Of a DNA stretch of 64,000 bases, positions 54,155-64,000 are shown piece by piece; position 1 is the first letter of the stretch, and every line of letters starts with the position of its first letter. The stretch spans positions 8,804,001-8,868,000 of the forward strand of contig OW051493.1 in the NCBI GenBank assembly GCA_932521035.1, read 5' to 3'. The position numbers were made by a program, and so were the translations under genes. A model generated the notes under the pieces. The model was not told the origin of the DNA. It worked only from the letters and a program-made list of their open reading frames with translations, and did not search any database. The stretch is from Oscheius dolichura (taxonomy: Eukaryota > Nematoda > Chromadorea > Rhabditida > Rhabditidae).

Positions 54155-57100
54155 ATGGCCTCTGAAGCCAGTCCGTCCAATTGTACCTATTGTTATACAT
54201 TGGAATGTTCCCTTCGGATCGGGCCGGCCTCTACTTCCACCAAAATGGGAACAATTACCGCCAAACAGGCTATAGTAACCGTTGGGAGGAATAACCACCG
54301 GTATTTTTATTCTCTTTCTTAAAAAAATTTTTAAAAAATAGCGATATTCTGCTGCAAGTTGAGCTGAAATCATCGAGAGGCGCGCTGCCGGCGGTTTCGA
54401 GCTATTCCCTGTCGGAATGTGAGATCCACTCGCAGTCGGCTGGACAAGGTAAGGGATGTATAGCCATCCCATCCAGGTAAGATCCGTCTTTTTCCTCTAG
54501 GACCCTTGAAATTAAAGGAATCTCCTGATCCAGATGAGCAACTGCCCGCCGAGGCAAATCACCGTTTTTTTAAAGTCGTTGGCGGCGAAATTGGAGATAA
54601 TGAAGGCGGAAAAGGAGGGAAACAACATGAGGACACCAATATCATTGGCTAGGTTGGATTAATATTGAACAATGGAAATGGAGAACGTTTAGAAAGACAC
54701 TGATGCAGGGATTACCGAATGTCTTCAATGCGCTGAGCCCCCTGACTGTGGGAGAGATCAGAAAGGTTAGAAGGTGAGTGGGAAACCCCTATTAGGTGTT
54801 TGTATCTGTATCTCGGTCACTTCTTGACCATATTCCTAGATTCTAAAACTAGCTTGTAGAGCTGCTCAAGACGAATCTAATGCACTAAATTTGAGCTCAA
54901 ACACCCCTATAGAACAGTTTGTAGCATCAAAACGAAACTCCCAATTTTGGGCGCGCCTAATTTTGGTTATAAACGGGCATGACGGGTGTTTGTGTCCGCA
55001 TCTCGGTCATTTCCTGGTCGATTTCAAAAATTCAAAAGGTAGCTTGGAGAGCACGTCAGGACGATTCTAACGAGCGCAGTCAAAGCTCAAACGGGCTGAC
55101 ATAAAAGCTTGTAGCCCCACAAACGCTGATTGATGGCAGTTACGTAATTTGATTTATCTTGAAAAACTCTACAAGCTGGTTTTTAAATCTCTGAAAATAG
55201 TCGAGAAATGACCGAGATATAGGCACAAACGCCCGCTCATATCTTTTCACGCCCAAAAGGCCGGTTGACAGTTATTCCTCCGTTTTGTTCACCATTATCG
55301 CTTTATATTTTTATTTTCTATGATTTTTTCAGATTACGGGGAGTAGCTACAGGCCAATCTCCCCTAGCCAAGGGTCTAAAATCCCCTAAAACACCGTCAG
55401 GGGTCCTGAAACGCCCGTTGCGGGAAGTACAGACCACCACTCCCACAACTTCCAAGGCCATAGCTCCTGGGATCTCTAGAGTGCCTTCTGTAAAGGTTTC
55501 CCTATAATCTTTACATTACAACTACAATATTCCAGGTCCCGGAACGAATTCAGCTGACGGAGGAGCAGAGAAAAGTTGTCCGAGCTGTTATTCACCAGAA
55601 GAAAAATGTCTTCTTCACTGGGAGTGCCGGCACGGGGAAATCTTTGGTCTTGAGACGAATTATTGAAATGTTACCGGCTTCTACCGCTTATATTACAGCT
55701 GCTACAGGTAAAAAATACCATTTTTCATCCAAAAAAAATACTGAAAATTGAAAAAAAATGACCATAAATGTTCCAGGAGTCGCTGCTTGTCAACTGGGCG
55801 GGATCACTCTTCACAGTTTTGCAAATATCGGCGTTGGCGGGCTTTCTAATGAGCAGTGCTTGAAGGTAGGTTACTGTAGCCCTTTTTAAAAGCCATTGTT
55901 AACATTAAAAACCATAAAATTAGAGCTGAAATGAGCCCAAGAATCGTCCTCGAGGAGACATTTTCGCGCGGACGGCTGCGTACTGCACCAATGGCGCCTG
56001 TATTTCATGAAAATAAGAAAAAACACCTTGAATATAGCAACTCTTATGGGTTTTTGTTTCTCCATTCTCTAGAAAAGAAAAAACGATTCTATTGACAAAA
56101 AACAATTATCCCAAACCTAGAGATTCTCCAAAACCAGCGGTGCGAAGTTTTCACTTTTCAAACCCAAATTTTTCCGCTATTTTTTAATTTTCTCTAATTT
56201 TTTTATGACTAATAAGAACAGGAGAGCGAGATCTATAGAACGCACTAAATTTCTAATAATTTGAAGCATTTGTCAAGAAGATATGAATTTTTGAAATCTT
56301 TTGTCTTACTGTAGACCGACGCGAATGATTACGGTATAAGTGCGTCTCTACCTACAGTATATAAGGGCTCCCGGCGCCAAAGTGCAAAATGAATACGCGG
56401 GGGAAGAAAGCGTCCGGGAAAAGATGATTTTAATTAGAAAAAATCGGGAGAAAATCTTCAGATAGCCGCTGGGAAGAAGACTGCCGTGAAGCAGTGGAAA
56501 GAATGTACCCATCTGATAATTGACGAGATTTCGATGGTCGAACCGGACTTTTTTGACGCTATGGAATATGTTTGTCTAAGAATTTTAAGACAAATACAGG
56601 ATTACGGTAATTTTAGGTGGCTAGATGTCTCCGGAACAGTGATGCGCCGTTTGGAGGGATACAGGTCATCATTACTGGCGACTTTCTCCAATTACCGCCC
56701 GTTGTGAAAAAAGAAGAGGACGTGAAATTCTGCTTTGAGGTGGGGAGAGTCAAAATGGTTGAGGATTAAATGCTCTACGCAATTAAAATTCCGGAAGATA
56801 TTTAAAAAATCGCAAAATTAGCACGCATTTCTCCCCTAAAAAACGATCCGAAACCCTTTTTTTTTTCGCGCGCCCGCACCCGTAAAATCTCAAAAGCTGC
56901 GCGCTCCGTAGTTGCGGCGCCCCAGAATACCAGAACTACGTACTGCCGAGATTCTACGGGTGCGGGAAACCGTCCAAATCCGCAAGCTCCTAAAATAACT
57001 TAATCTTCCCGTTTCAGGCCGCTTCTTGGTCCCAAGTCATTCAGAAAACGATCCTCCTAACCGACGTAAAAAGACAAGACGATCAGGTCTTTGTAAAACT

Positions 57101-58114
57101 GCTCCAGAATATAAGAATTGGACGGTGAGGAAGGGAGGGAAGCAAAATGATGCGGTAGAGCTTCAGGTGTGATTCTACCGCTACGGCAATTCTCCAAGCG
57201 ACAAGAATGGCTGATTTCACTAAGATGGGCGTCGTTCCGACGAGACTCTGCACCCATACGGCAGATGCGGAGCAAATTAATCGGCTGAGCTTGAATAATC
57301 TGGAAAGTGGGTAGATTTCGAGCTTAGAAATACCATAACATCCTGAAAAATATGGTATATCATCAGAATAATCCCATTTCAGCGGAAGAGAGGCGCTATT
57401 CCACTGAAGATTCTCAATACATCCCCGATAATGCCTCTTGTCTTGCTCCTAAATTGGTAGTCCTCAAAATTGGAGCTCAAGTCATGTTGAACAAGAATTT
57501 GGATCTTTCACGAGGATTATCCAACGGTTCTAGAGGAGTAGTAACCTCCTTTTCGAAGCTAGGCTTTCCCATGATTCAATTCCTTGCCAGTGAGGAAAAA
57601 GAATTAGAAGTGAGAATAAATTAACATAAAATAAAAGAATATTCGCATATTTTTATAGGTAAAACCATGTAATTTTATTGTTCGAATAGCTGTAAGTGAA
57701 GAGCCGGTTACGAGAAAGCAAATTCCATTACAACTGGCTTGGGCGATTTCAATTCATAAATCTCAAGGATTGACATTGGATTGTGTTGAAATTAACCTGG
57801 CAAAGTATGTTTTATCAATTAAAAAAGCAGAAAATAATAAATAAAATAACAAATAAAATATTTTAGAGTATTTGCCGAAGGACAAGCATATGTTGCTCTT
57901 TCAAGAGCAAGAAATCTCAAATCTATACGGGTTTTAGGTTTTGATTCATCGATTATACGGGCAAATAAACGTGTTATTAGGTGAGGAAGAGTGATGTACA
58001 TGTTCATGACATAAAAATTAAAGATATTATGAATCATTACGAGAGAATATGGAAGAAGAAGATGATGGACTCGATAGATTTGTGATCAAGAAAAGAAGTC
58101 GACTCTCAATTTGA
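54155..58114 (+). CDS. pif-1: PIF1-family 5'-3' DNA helicase
   Basis: About 15 exons from ATG 54155 (just after CTTCTCCAG) to TGA 58114. PIF1 unwinds G-quadruplexes and acts at telomeres, stalled forks and in mitochondria. Motifs: [10 protein letters not shown] (Walker A, 55.64 kb), [23 protein letters not shown] (Walker B, 56.52 kb), [12 protein letters not shown] (56.67 kb), [31 protein letters not shown] and AYVALSRA (57.9 kb). The last exons close [15 protein letters not shown]. Helicase core complete. The N-terminal region, exon 3 (54501-54652), needs a one-base shift at a run of seven T (54565-54571) to join frames on both sides. Introns carry repeat R2 and a MITE. Confidence 0.88.
54790..55260. 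repeat. Dispersed repeat R2, copy 4 (multiple units)
   Basis: Two direct units (GTGTTTGTATCTGTATCTCGG near 54796; GGGTGTTTGTGTCCGCATCT near 54979) followed by an inverted one (AATGACCGAGATATAGGCAC near 55207). The GTAGCCCCACAAACGCTGAT block lies near 55110. Fills most of a pif-1 intron. Confidence 0.7.
56870..56966. repeat. MITE-like element, copy 11 (short form)
   Basis: CCCGCACCCGTAAAATCTCA and CCGAGATTCTACGGGTGCGG are the inverted ends. The internal part is GC-rich and different from that of the other copies (CCGTAGTTGCGG..ACTACG). In a pif-1 intron. Confidence 0.75.
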
Positions 58115-58423
58115 GGTTAAAAAGGCGAAGTAACCGCGACCCCTTGCTAATTTTTTTCTTTGGTTCCTAATTTCGAGCGACAATCTCTCGATCTCTTCTT
58201 TCTTTTTGTGTTGCACACCCTTATTTTTCTAATTACTTTGTCATATGTTACATGTTCATCTTTGTACAAAGAAGCAACTGCTTCGGTCGTTGTGAATAGC
58301 TCGAATCGTCACAAGAAGTAAAACTGGTCATCGCGTAGTTTTTATGAAAATGCTTGTAAATGATTTCTTATGAAATGTCTCTTGCATTTGGCATTTAGCA
58401 GCATGTATGTAGCTTTTTTTAGA

Positions 58424-59297
58424 ATGGGAGAGAGTTTTGTTTGTATAAATTGCCTTCATCCTACAGATTCTTTGTATAAAAAATATTCGGCTGAAGTTAT
58501 AAGACTAACGGAATGCGTGAGTGCTTTTTATCTTTCTTTGATATTTGCTGCGCTTTTTAGAAGAAATGCAATGATGTTGTAGATAAGTATGTAGAATATG
58601 ATGTTACTCTGACGGTTGTTGATCTAATTATGCACTACTCACATGCCTATCGCCATATCATTTACAACATGCCTGGAAAGGCACGGCTTTCAATTGTAAT
58701 GGATATGTTTACAATTTAGAATATCCTGCGACTTCTTATTTTGTTTATATTCTGTGATGCATATGATAAATGGATAACGGAAAGAGCGAATGGGATGGAG
58801 GAGAATAAGATTTACGATTTGGAATTAATGTAATAGCTCCTAGTTTCGAGCTTACCTTTTTTCATAGATTTTATAAAAGTCTTGCAAGAAGTTCAGCCGA
58901 ATTTATAGCCTATCTTTTTGTCATACTTCTCTTTGAAGTTGGTCTTCATCAGACAACAAAGCGGACTAAATTTGTTCTCGAATCTAGTATACTAGGATTT
59001 TATGGTACGAAATCTTATCACTAGTTCAGTTGCATAATAGGAAACGTCGCAGTATTGCTGTCGATAATTTTCAAATTGAGTAATGAGCCTTTCTATCAGA
59101 TTGCAACAAAATTATTTTTATGGATATCACATGTTCAGATACAACGAGGTATATGAAGCAATCTTCCTTTCCTTATATTTGGTTCAGCGCTTTTTCCCGA
59201 AATGCATCTTATCACAAATGTGGCTGTGGTGACAGCGGCGTGCACAGCTTCTTTGATCGTGGGAAAATCGATGCATGAATTGTTACCAGTTCTTTAG
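58424..59297 (+). CDS. arv-1: ARV1-like sterol/GPI homeostasis membrane protein
   Basis: The start MGESFVCINCLHPTDSLYKK contains the ARV1 zinc-ribbon CxxC (CINC), and exon 2 gives TECKKCNDVVDKYVEYD and YSHAYRHIIYNMPGK, the conserved ARV1 homology domain. Exons 58424-58516, 58561-58695, 58720 to about 58829, about 58867-58988, then a membrane-rich part (FSCIIGNVAVLLSIIFKLSN) and a final exon ending GKSMHELLPVL, TAG at 59297. ARV1 acts in ER sterol export and GPI-anchor synthesis. The ATG follows CTTTTTTTAGA, a spliced-leader-type acceptor. The junction near 58985-59030 is not resolved in phase. Confidence 0.83.
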
Positions 59298-59539
59298 TGG
59301 TGCCCTTCAACAGTTTGATAGAGTAGATAATAAATTCTTCCATTTCTTTGCTTCATACTATCTATTGAGGCATATAACCGATGATATATACCGAACTTTG
59401 TAGATTTCGAAACGCATTCTTACGTCACTACGTGTAGTGAGAAATAATTTTTTTCAAATGATGTTATTTTCGAAAGATATTTATTTCATTTTCTCTTTTT
59501 CTTTTGCAAACATAATTGCTCAATTATTCTTTTACAGCA

Positions 59540-59894
59540 ATGTCAACTGCTTTCAAGCCTATTAATCCCAAGCCTTTTCTCAACGACCTTACTGGAAAGC
59601 CCATTGTCTGCAAGCTCAAATGGGGTATGGAATATCGAGGTTTGAATTATGATTGACGATTAAACAATTGTTTGATACAGGAATATTGGTTGCTGTTGAT
59701 GGATATATGAATCTTCAGATGGCTAATTCCGAAGAATGGATTGATGGCACCATGCAAGGAAATCTAGGTGAAATCTTGATCAGGTTGGTTAGAATTCATA
59801 AAAATACCTTTGAATCTTAAAATCAAATTGAATTTATACCTTCAGATGTAACAATGTCCAATATCTTGGTGGTACTGATGACACTGAAGCATAA
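59540..59894 (+). CDS. snr-5: Small nuclear ribonucleoprotein SmF
   Basis: Exons 59540-59639, 59681-59783, 59846-59894; 83 residues. Reads [20 protein letters not shown], then [28 protein letters not shown] and [15 protein letters not shown]. 'NPKPFLNxLTGKP', '[10 protein letters not shown]' and the Sm2 box 'LIRCNNVxY' identify SmF, a member of the heptameric ring on spliceosomal snRNAs. It lies 243 bp downstream of arv-1 on the same strand; TTTTACAG immediately before the ATG supports trans-splicing and possibly operon-like expression. Confidence 0.95.
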
Positions 59895-60111
59895 TGACCT
59901 GTGTTGATCTCCAACATCATCTCTTTAAAATTCGTATTCTTTATGATTCTTGATTTTGTTATTACTGCTATAATGAGTAAAATGTTCCAGTTCATATGTG
60001 TTTTTATCTTTTAAAAGTTTTGTAGCTTTTGTTGTTTTTTTTTTTTGCTTATTTGCAAGATTTTAAATCAACGCGATTGATGATAGAGTATCAATTTTAG
60101 AGAAATAGCGC

Positions 60112-63100
60112 ATGGGAGATCAGGATAATTCAGAAAATGCTTCAAATCAATCAACGTCTAGCAGAAATTTAAGATTCTACGACGAAAGGTGTGTTAAATG
60201 GGCTGATTTACCATTGTATTTAAGATATCCTGATACATCATATGAAAATCCCAACATAGGTCTCAGTTCATTCGCCGATCCTCAGTCATCATTGTAAGTC
60301 GCTGAGCTTTGTATACCTTTTTCATCAGTTCATCTACGGCCGATCCAATGTCGGATAAACCAGTGCAAACAGTAAGAAGCGAGTACGCTACTGGAGGCTT
60401 TCTCGATACATCTAATGAAGATCGTCGCTTTGAAAGACCACTAACTGCCTTTGAGCAGGTAATTTTTAACTGTTGTGTATGTATACATTATAACAGGGTG
60501 AAAAATATAGCTATGATGATAATATTGGAGTAGCAGCAAAACAGGATAATCGAGAAAAAGTTTTAAGAGAGCGAGCAAGATATCAAGGACGCGTAAATAA
60601 CAGAGGCAACAGACCTATGAATGTACCTTCAACTACACTAATTGACCAGGATGATTCGAATATGAGCCAGGATCCGCCTAGAAATTTATTCGACGGTGTT
60701 TCATCTGGAGATGAACCAGCAGACGAAGAAGATAATGAAGAGAAAGAACGAAAGAAACGCAAAATTCGAGAACGTAAATATCACGCATTGCTGAACCGAG
60801 AAATTATGGATCCTATGGATTTGGACGAATTGGATTACGTATGTCTTTGAGTGAAGTTAAAGCTATATTCAATTTTTAGGAAGATGAACAGTTATCTGAG
60901 AAGGAAGAACTTGATATGGAAATGCGTATCCAACGTCGAAGAGATGAATTGAGAGCACACGTAGGATATGTAAAGAAGCTAAAGGATAAGAGAGCTCTTC
61001 TGGCAATCATTGAGCCATTAGGAGAAAAAACCGTGAAACCGATTGTCGACGCTCAGCAAATAATATCAAAATTTAATGTTAAAAATGAAGCTCAGTTGTT
61101 GGAGGTAAGCTTGGCATTGTTAAATGGTTTTGTGTTATTCTAAATTTGCAGAAAGTTTCGGGACCTCCTTCATTTATTCTAAGTAATCTGGCTGATCTAA
61201 TTATGAAATATGAAAAAAATAAAAGAATCCAAAACGAAAATAGAGAGCTGCATGATTCTATTCGAAATTGCGAAGAAGAGCAAGAAATGTATTTTGCTAA
61301 AGGTTAGTCATTTATGTGAACCGGTGTATTTTTTAGCCTTGTCTAATATGGAGATGAGAGCTGCAACCGAGACTGCTATCAGTGCTACATTAGATCATGA
61401 CAAATATGTGCTAGAACTACTCCAAACCGGAGAAGAAAAAGAACAACTGGAAGATGACTACAAAAGTTCGCTGTGTGTATAATTTAGCATGTTTTATTTT
61501 CTAGAAAAGCTTGAGCTTTTGGAAGAGCTCAAGAGACGCACGTGCAAAATTCAAAGCCTCTGTGATAATAAGACAAATTTCGAAGATTTTCCCCTGAGTG
61601 AAAACGTGGATGCAAGAGAATTTAACAGTTCTCAAGACCAAATGAGGTTAGAGAACTTCTTTTAAATCTTAATCCACCAACAGGGAATGGCCTTCTGCTT
61701 TTCCCACCAGAGAAAAAAGAATAACTTCACGTGAAATATCCACCTTCCTTCTCAGAGTAATATTCTTGATTACATGTTACTATGTTTCAGAGCAAAGGAG
61801 ACGCATATGAATCTTCGGATCCAAAGGGGAGCAGATTATTGGAAAAAGTTCTTAAATTTAATGTTGATAAACGTTTGGACACGAATGGTTCCTTGCACGG
61901 ATACGGAGTTTGACATAATTAATTTATTTAGATTCTTCTATAATTGTGGACTTTAATGAAAAGGAAGCCGAATTAAAGAGTAGAAGTGCGCAATGTCTTC
62001 GTCCCGTGCTTATTGGTATTGTTAGTATTATTTTATGATGTTATATAAATTTTAGATGGTTGTGGTGCTGCATACGCCTACGATAAAGAATTTGCTCCTT
62101 TATTTAGCGGCCCCACCAAATTTAGTCCATATCTTCGTCAGAGAGTTCTTCCTGTTTATCCCCTTGCAACCTTAGCTTTGAGGATGACTCTTATGGGATA
62201 TAAGGTTGGAAAAGAGTGTTTGATGTATTACGCTTTATTTAGATCATCATTATACTTCCTAAATACTACGAAGAACCGTATTTTAAAGCTCAAAAGCGGC
62301 TCAAAGTAGATAATCTTTACGCATTTCAAGTATATTTTATTTAATTGTAACAGAGTAAATTGTAGAAATTGGTGGACGCGAAATTGATATCTTTTTGGGA
62401 TCCTGTAGAGGAGGAGGATAACATTATGGATATGATGAAAGATAAGGCTCAAGAGGTCGTTTGCTTATAAACAGATTTATTTCCGCAACCTTTAGTTAGG
62501 TGCTGCCATTATTACTGATTCACATGTTGAAGCCACCTATGCTTACCGGAAAAGACAGAAAGGGGATGATAACACTAATGATGATTTCATCTACGATCTT
62601 ACGGAGCAATTAATGGACGATAACCAAGCTGTATTTTTTTTCTTGTTAGCCAACGTTATACTGGTTTAGGATGAATATCAAAAGACGATGAAGATAGAAA
62701 AATTGAAGGGAAATTGCGCCGATCGAGTACTTTCTGTATGTTTCCAAACAAACAGAAAAGATCTGGTAAACATTTGTTCAATATTTTACCGTTTACTTGT
62801 AGTTTATCACTCGAGAGTTTCATGACGCTGTAGAAGTAGGAGAGGTGGATCATGCTAGAAGAAAATATAATTACTATAGGATTGGCGAAAATATAACCTT
62901 TCTTTATTCTGAATTAGACGGAGATGTGCGTGATGAAGAGATACGCCTTCATAACCAGCTTATGCTTAAAGATCAGGCCGAACGAGTAAGCTAAATTAAA
63001 TTTTTATTTAAAAATATAGGTCCTCACCCTCTGCCAACTTTATGAGCTAACCAAAGTTCACCTGTGGGCATGCATGATTTTTCTTAGTTTTGTGCAGAAA

Positions 63101-63481
63101 CAGGGTATAATACCTGAACAGGTATGTTGAACTGTTTATTTTTGTACTTAGTTTTAGATGGACGAATTCGTGGAGGACAATGTTCCTTTTGTGGTTCCTA
63201 ACTCGCACGTGGTTACCTTGGCTAGTCAAAATTTAGCCGAGATAGAAGCAAAGAATAGCGACCTGAGGGAATACCTTAAAAAGCAAGAATTATCATGGAA
63301 ACAGAAATTAAAGATGTTTAAAGAAGAAAAGGCTCGTTGTAAATTTCTAACAACTCAGCTTGGATTTTTAAATGACTTCAGTGAAGAAGTAAGGATTTTA
63401 TCATTTTCCTTACGAAAATTCAAGGAAGATGGTAATAAGGAGGCAGCTGTAAATCTCCATAAACTGTCAACAGATACTTAA
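60112..63481 (+). CDS. Coiled-coil protein with a NYN/PIN-like domain
   Basis: A multi-exon gene with first exon 60112-60292 and last exon 63158-63481. The N-terminus is polar (MGDQDNSENASNQSTSSRNL), then comes an acidic/basic cluster (EEDNEEKERKKRKIRERKYH), long heptad-like coils (60.88-61.63 kb) and, at about 61.95-62.57 kb, a globular part: VLIDGCGAAYAYD, PLATLALRMTLMGYKIIIIL, KAQELGAAIITDSHVEATYA. An Asp-Gly start, a middle 'hydrophobic strand after a helix' and 'GAAIITDSH' resemble the NYN/PIN RNase fold of Regnase-like proteins; this is inference from pattern, not an established match. C-terminal coil ends HKLSTDT. The intron of 51 bp (..AATG|GTTCC..TTTAG|ATTC) joins the two parts in frame, so I treat it as one gene. 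Confidence 0.65.
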
Positions 63482-63721
63482 ACAGCCACTTAATAAACTT
63501 ATTTTAACCCACATTGTAAGTAGATACGTTTTACATTTGCAATTTACCTAGATGTCATAAAGATTCAACGTTACAATAAATATTTTTCCCTATTTGTTTT
63601 CTTTCAAAACAAACTTGTTGTTACGTCACCACTTGATCTTTTGACTTTTTTAATTTGCTGTTTTCTATTTAGAAACTATTCAGATTATTGTAAATATAAT
63701 ACTTATACATAATTTGATATA

Positions 63722-64000
63722 ATGACTATTGCTAAATCTCTAAATTCTGTGAGAAGACTTAGTAGGCCGACAAAATGGGTTAGTTTTATTCTTTGTTGGT
63801 TTTTACTCTTCGTTTTTTAGATTTTAGGTGCTGGAATGGCTACAACATTTGGGATAACAGCTTATACCACAACGCCAGATAAACGGACCAATATTGGAAT
63901 TATAAGATTTGGTAGAGCCTTTAATGCTGTTCGTTTCTTTTGTTTGCGTAGATATTTTGTAATATAGGTGTCGCAGATTGTTGCTGATTACAAATGGTCT
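63722..64000 (+). CDS. ADCK1-like ABC1 atypical kinase, N-terminus (runs off the right edge)
   Basis: Exons 63722-63778, 63821-63928 and 63968 onward, in phase. Start MTIAKSLNSVRRLSRPTKW looks like a mitochondrial presequence; a hydrophobic GAGMATTFGITAYTTTPD follows, then IGIIRFGRAFNAVSQIV and ADYKW. The 'YxxTxDxxxxGIxRxGRA' stretch just before a 'xxDY' is the N-terminal signature of ADCK1/ABC1K proteins, which act in mitochondrial lipid and coenzyme Q homeostasis. Kinase motifs lie beyond the window, so the assignment is moderate. Confidence 0.6.

Noticed and set aside
1..64000. CRISPR arrays, bacterial operons, prophage
   Set aside because: None seen; intron-rich genes, tRNA-Sec type and gene families show nematode nuclear DNA.

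Overview
The window is nuclear DNA of a nematode. The evidence is many very short introns (38-60 bp) with TTTCAG-type acceptors, several start codons lying just downstream of an isolated acceptor (as expected for spliced-leader addition), a cluster of two-exon insulin-like peptide genes of nematode type, tiny secreted YG-rich peptide genes, and recognisable eukaryotic housekeeping genes. I cannot name the species.

Layout. Positions 1-331 hold the first two exons of a pecanex gene leaving the window. A gene block at about 2.2-10.9 kb is repeated in inverted orientation at about 42.3-51.8 kb, about 31 kb apart. Each arm carries SGT (small glutamine-rich TPR co-chaperone), a TMEM65-like membrane protein, three insulin-like peptide genes (A, B and C here), YG-rich peptide genes and a CK1/TTBK-like kinase. 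The arms are not identical. On the right, SGT has lost its first three exons, insulin B carries a 1-bp frameshift, and a fourth insulin (D) is present. On the left, a small membrane-protein gene (X) is cut at its start. Both X and SGT are joined to other sequence at a YG gene, and YG7 looks like a YG1/YG2 hybrid, so crossing-over between YG copies probably shaped the locus.

Between the arms (10.9-42.3 kb) lie two further YG copies sharing one promoter and a third with its own upstream region, a secreted His-rich protein, an 18-kb ubr-1 (N-recognin) gene with a TMEM272-like gene nested in its largest intron, an unrecognised 391-residue protein, an eighth insulin-like gene copy (E), a membrane protein, a selenocysteine tRNA and a gene-poor stretch. 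Right of the arms come a four-segment membrane protein, the PIF1 helicase (with an apparent one-base frameshift), and a compact AT-rich housekeeping block: arv-1, SmF (snr-5), a coiled-coil protein with a NYN/PIN-like domain, and the start of an ADCK1-like ABC1 kinase.

A short inverted-repeat element (MITE-like, about 95-135 bp) occurs in about eleven full or partial copies. A second dispersed repeat sits mainly in introns. Functional themes are secreted signalling or defence peptides (insulins, YG peptides) in a recently rearranged region, embedded in ordinary protein-turnover, genome-maintenance and RNA-processing genes. All splice models are my own reading, checked for phase but not against transcripts.
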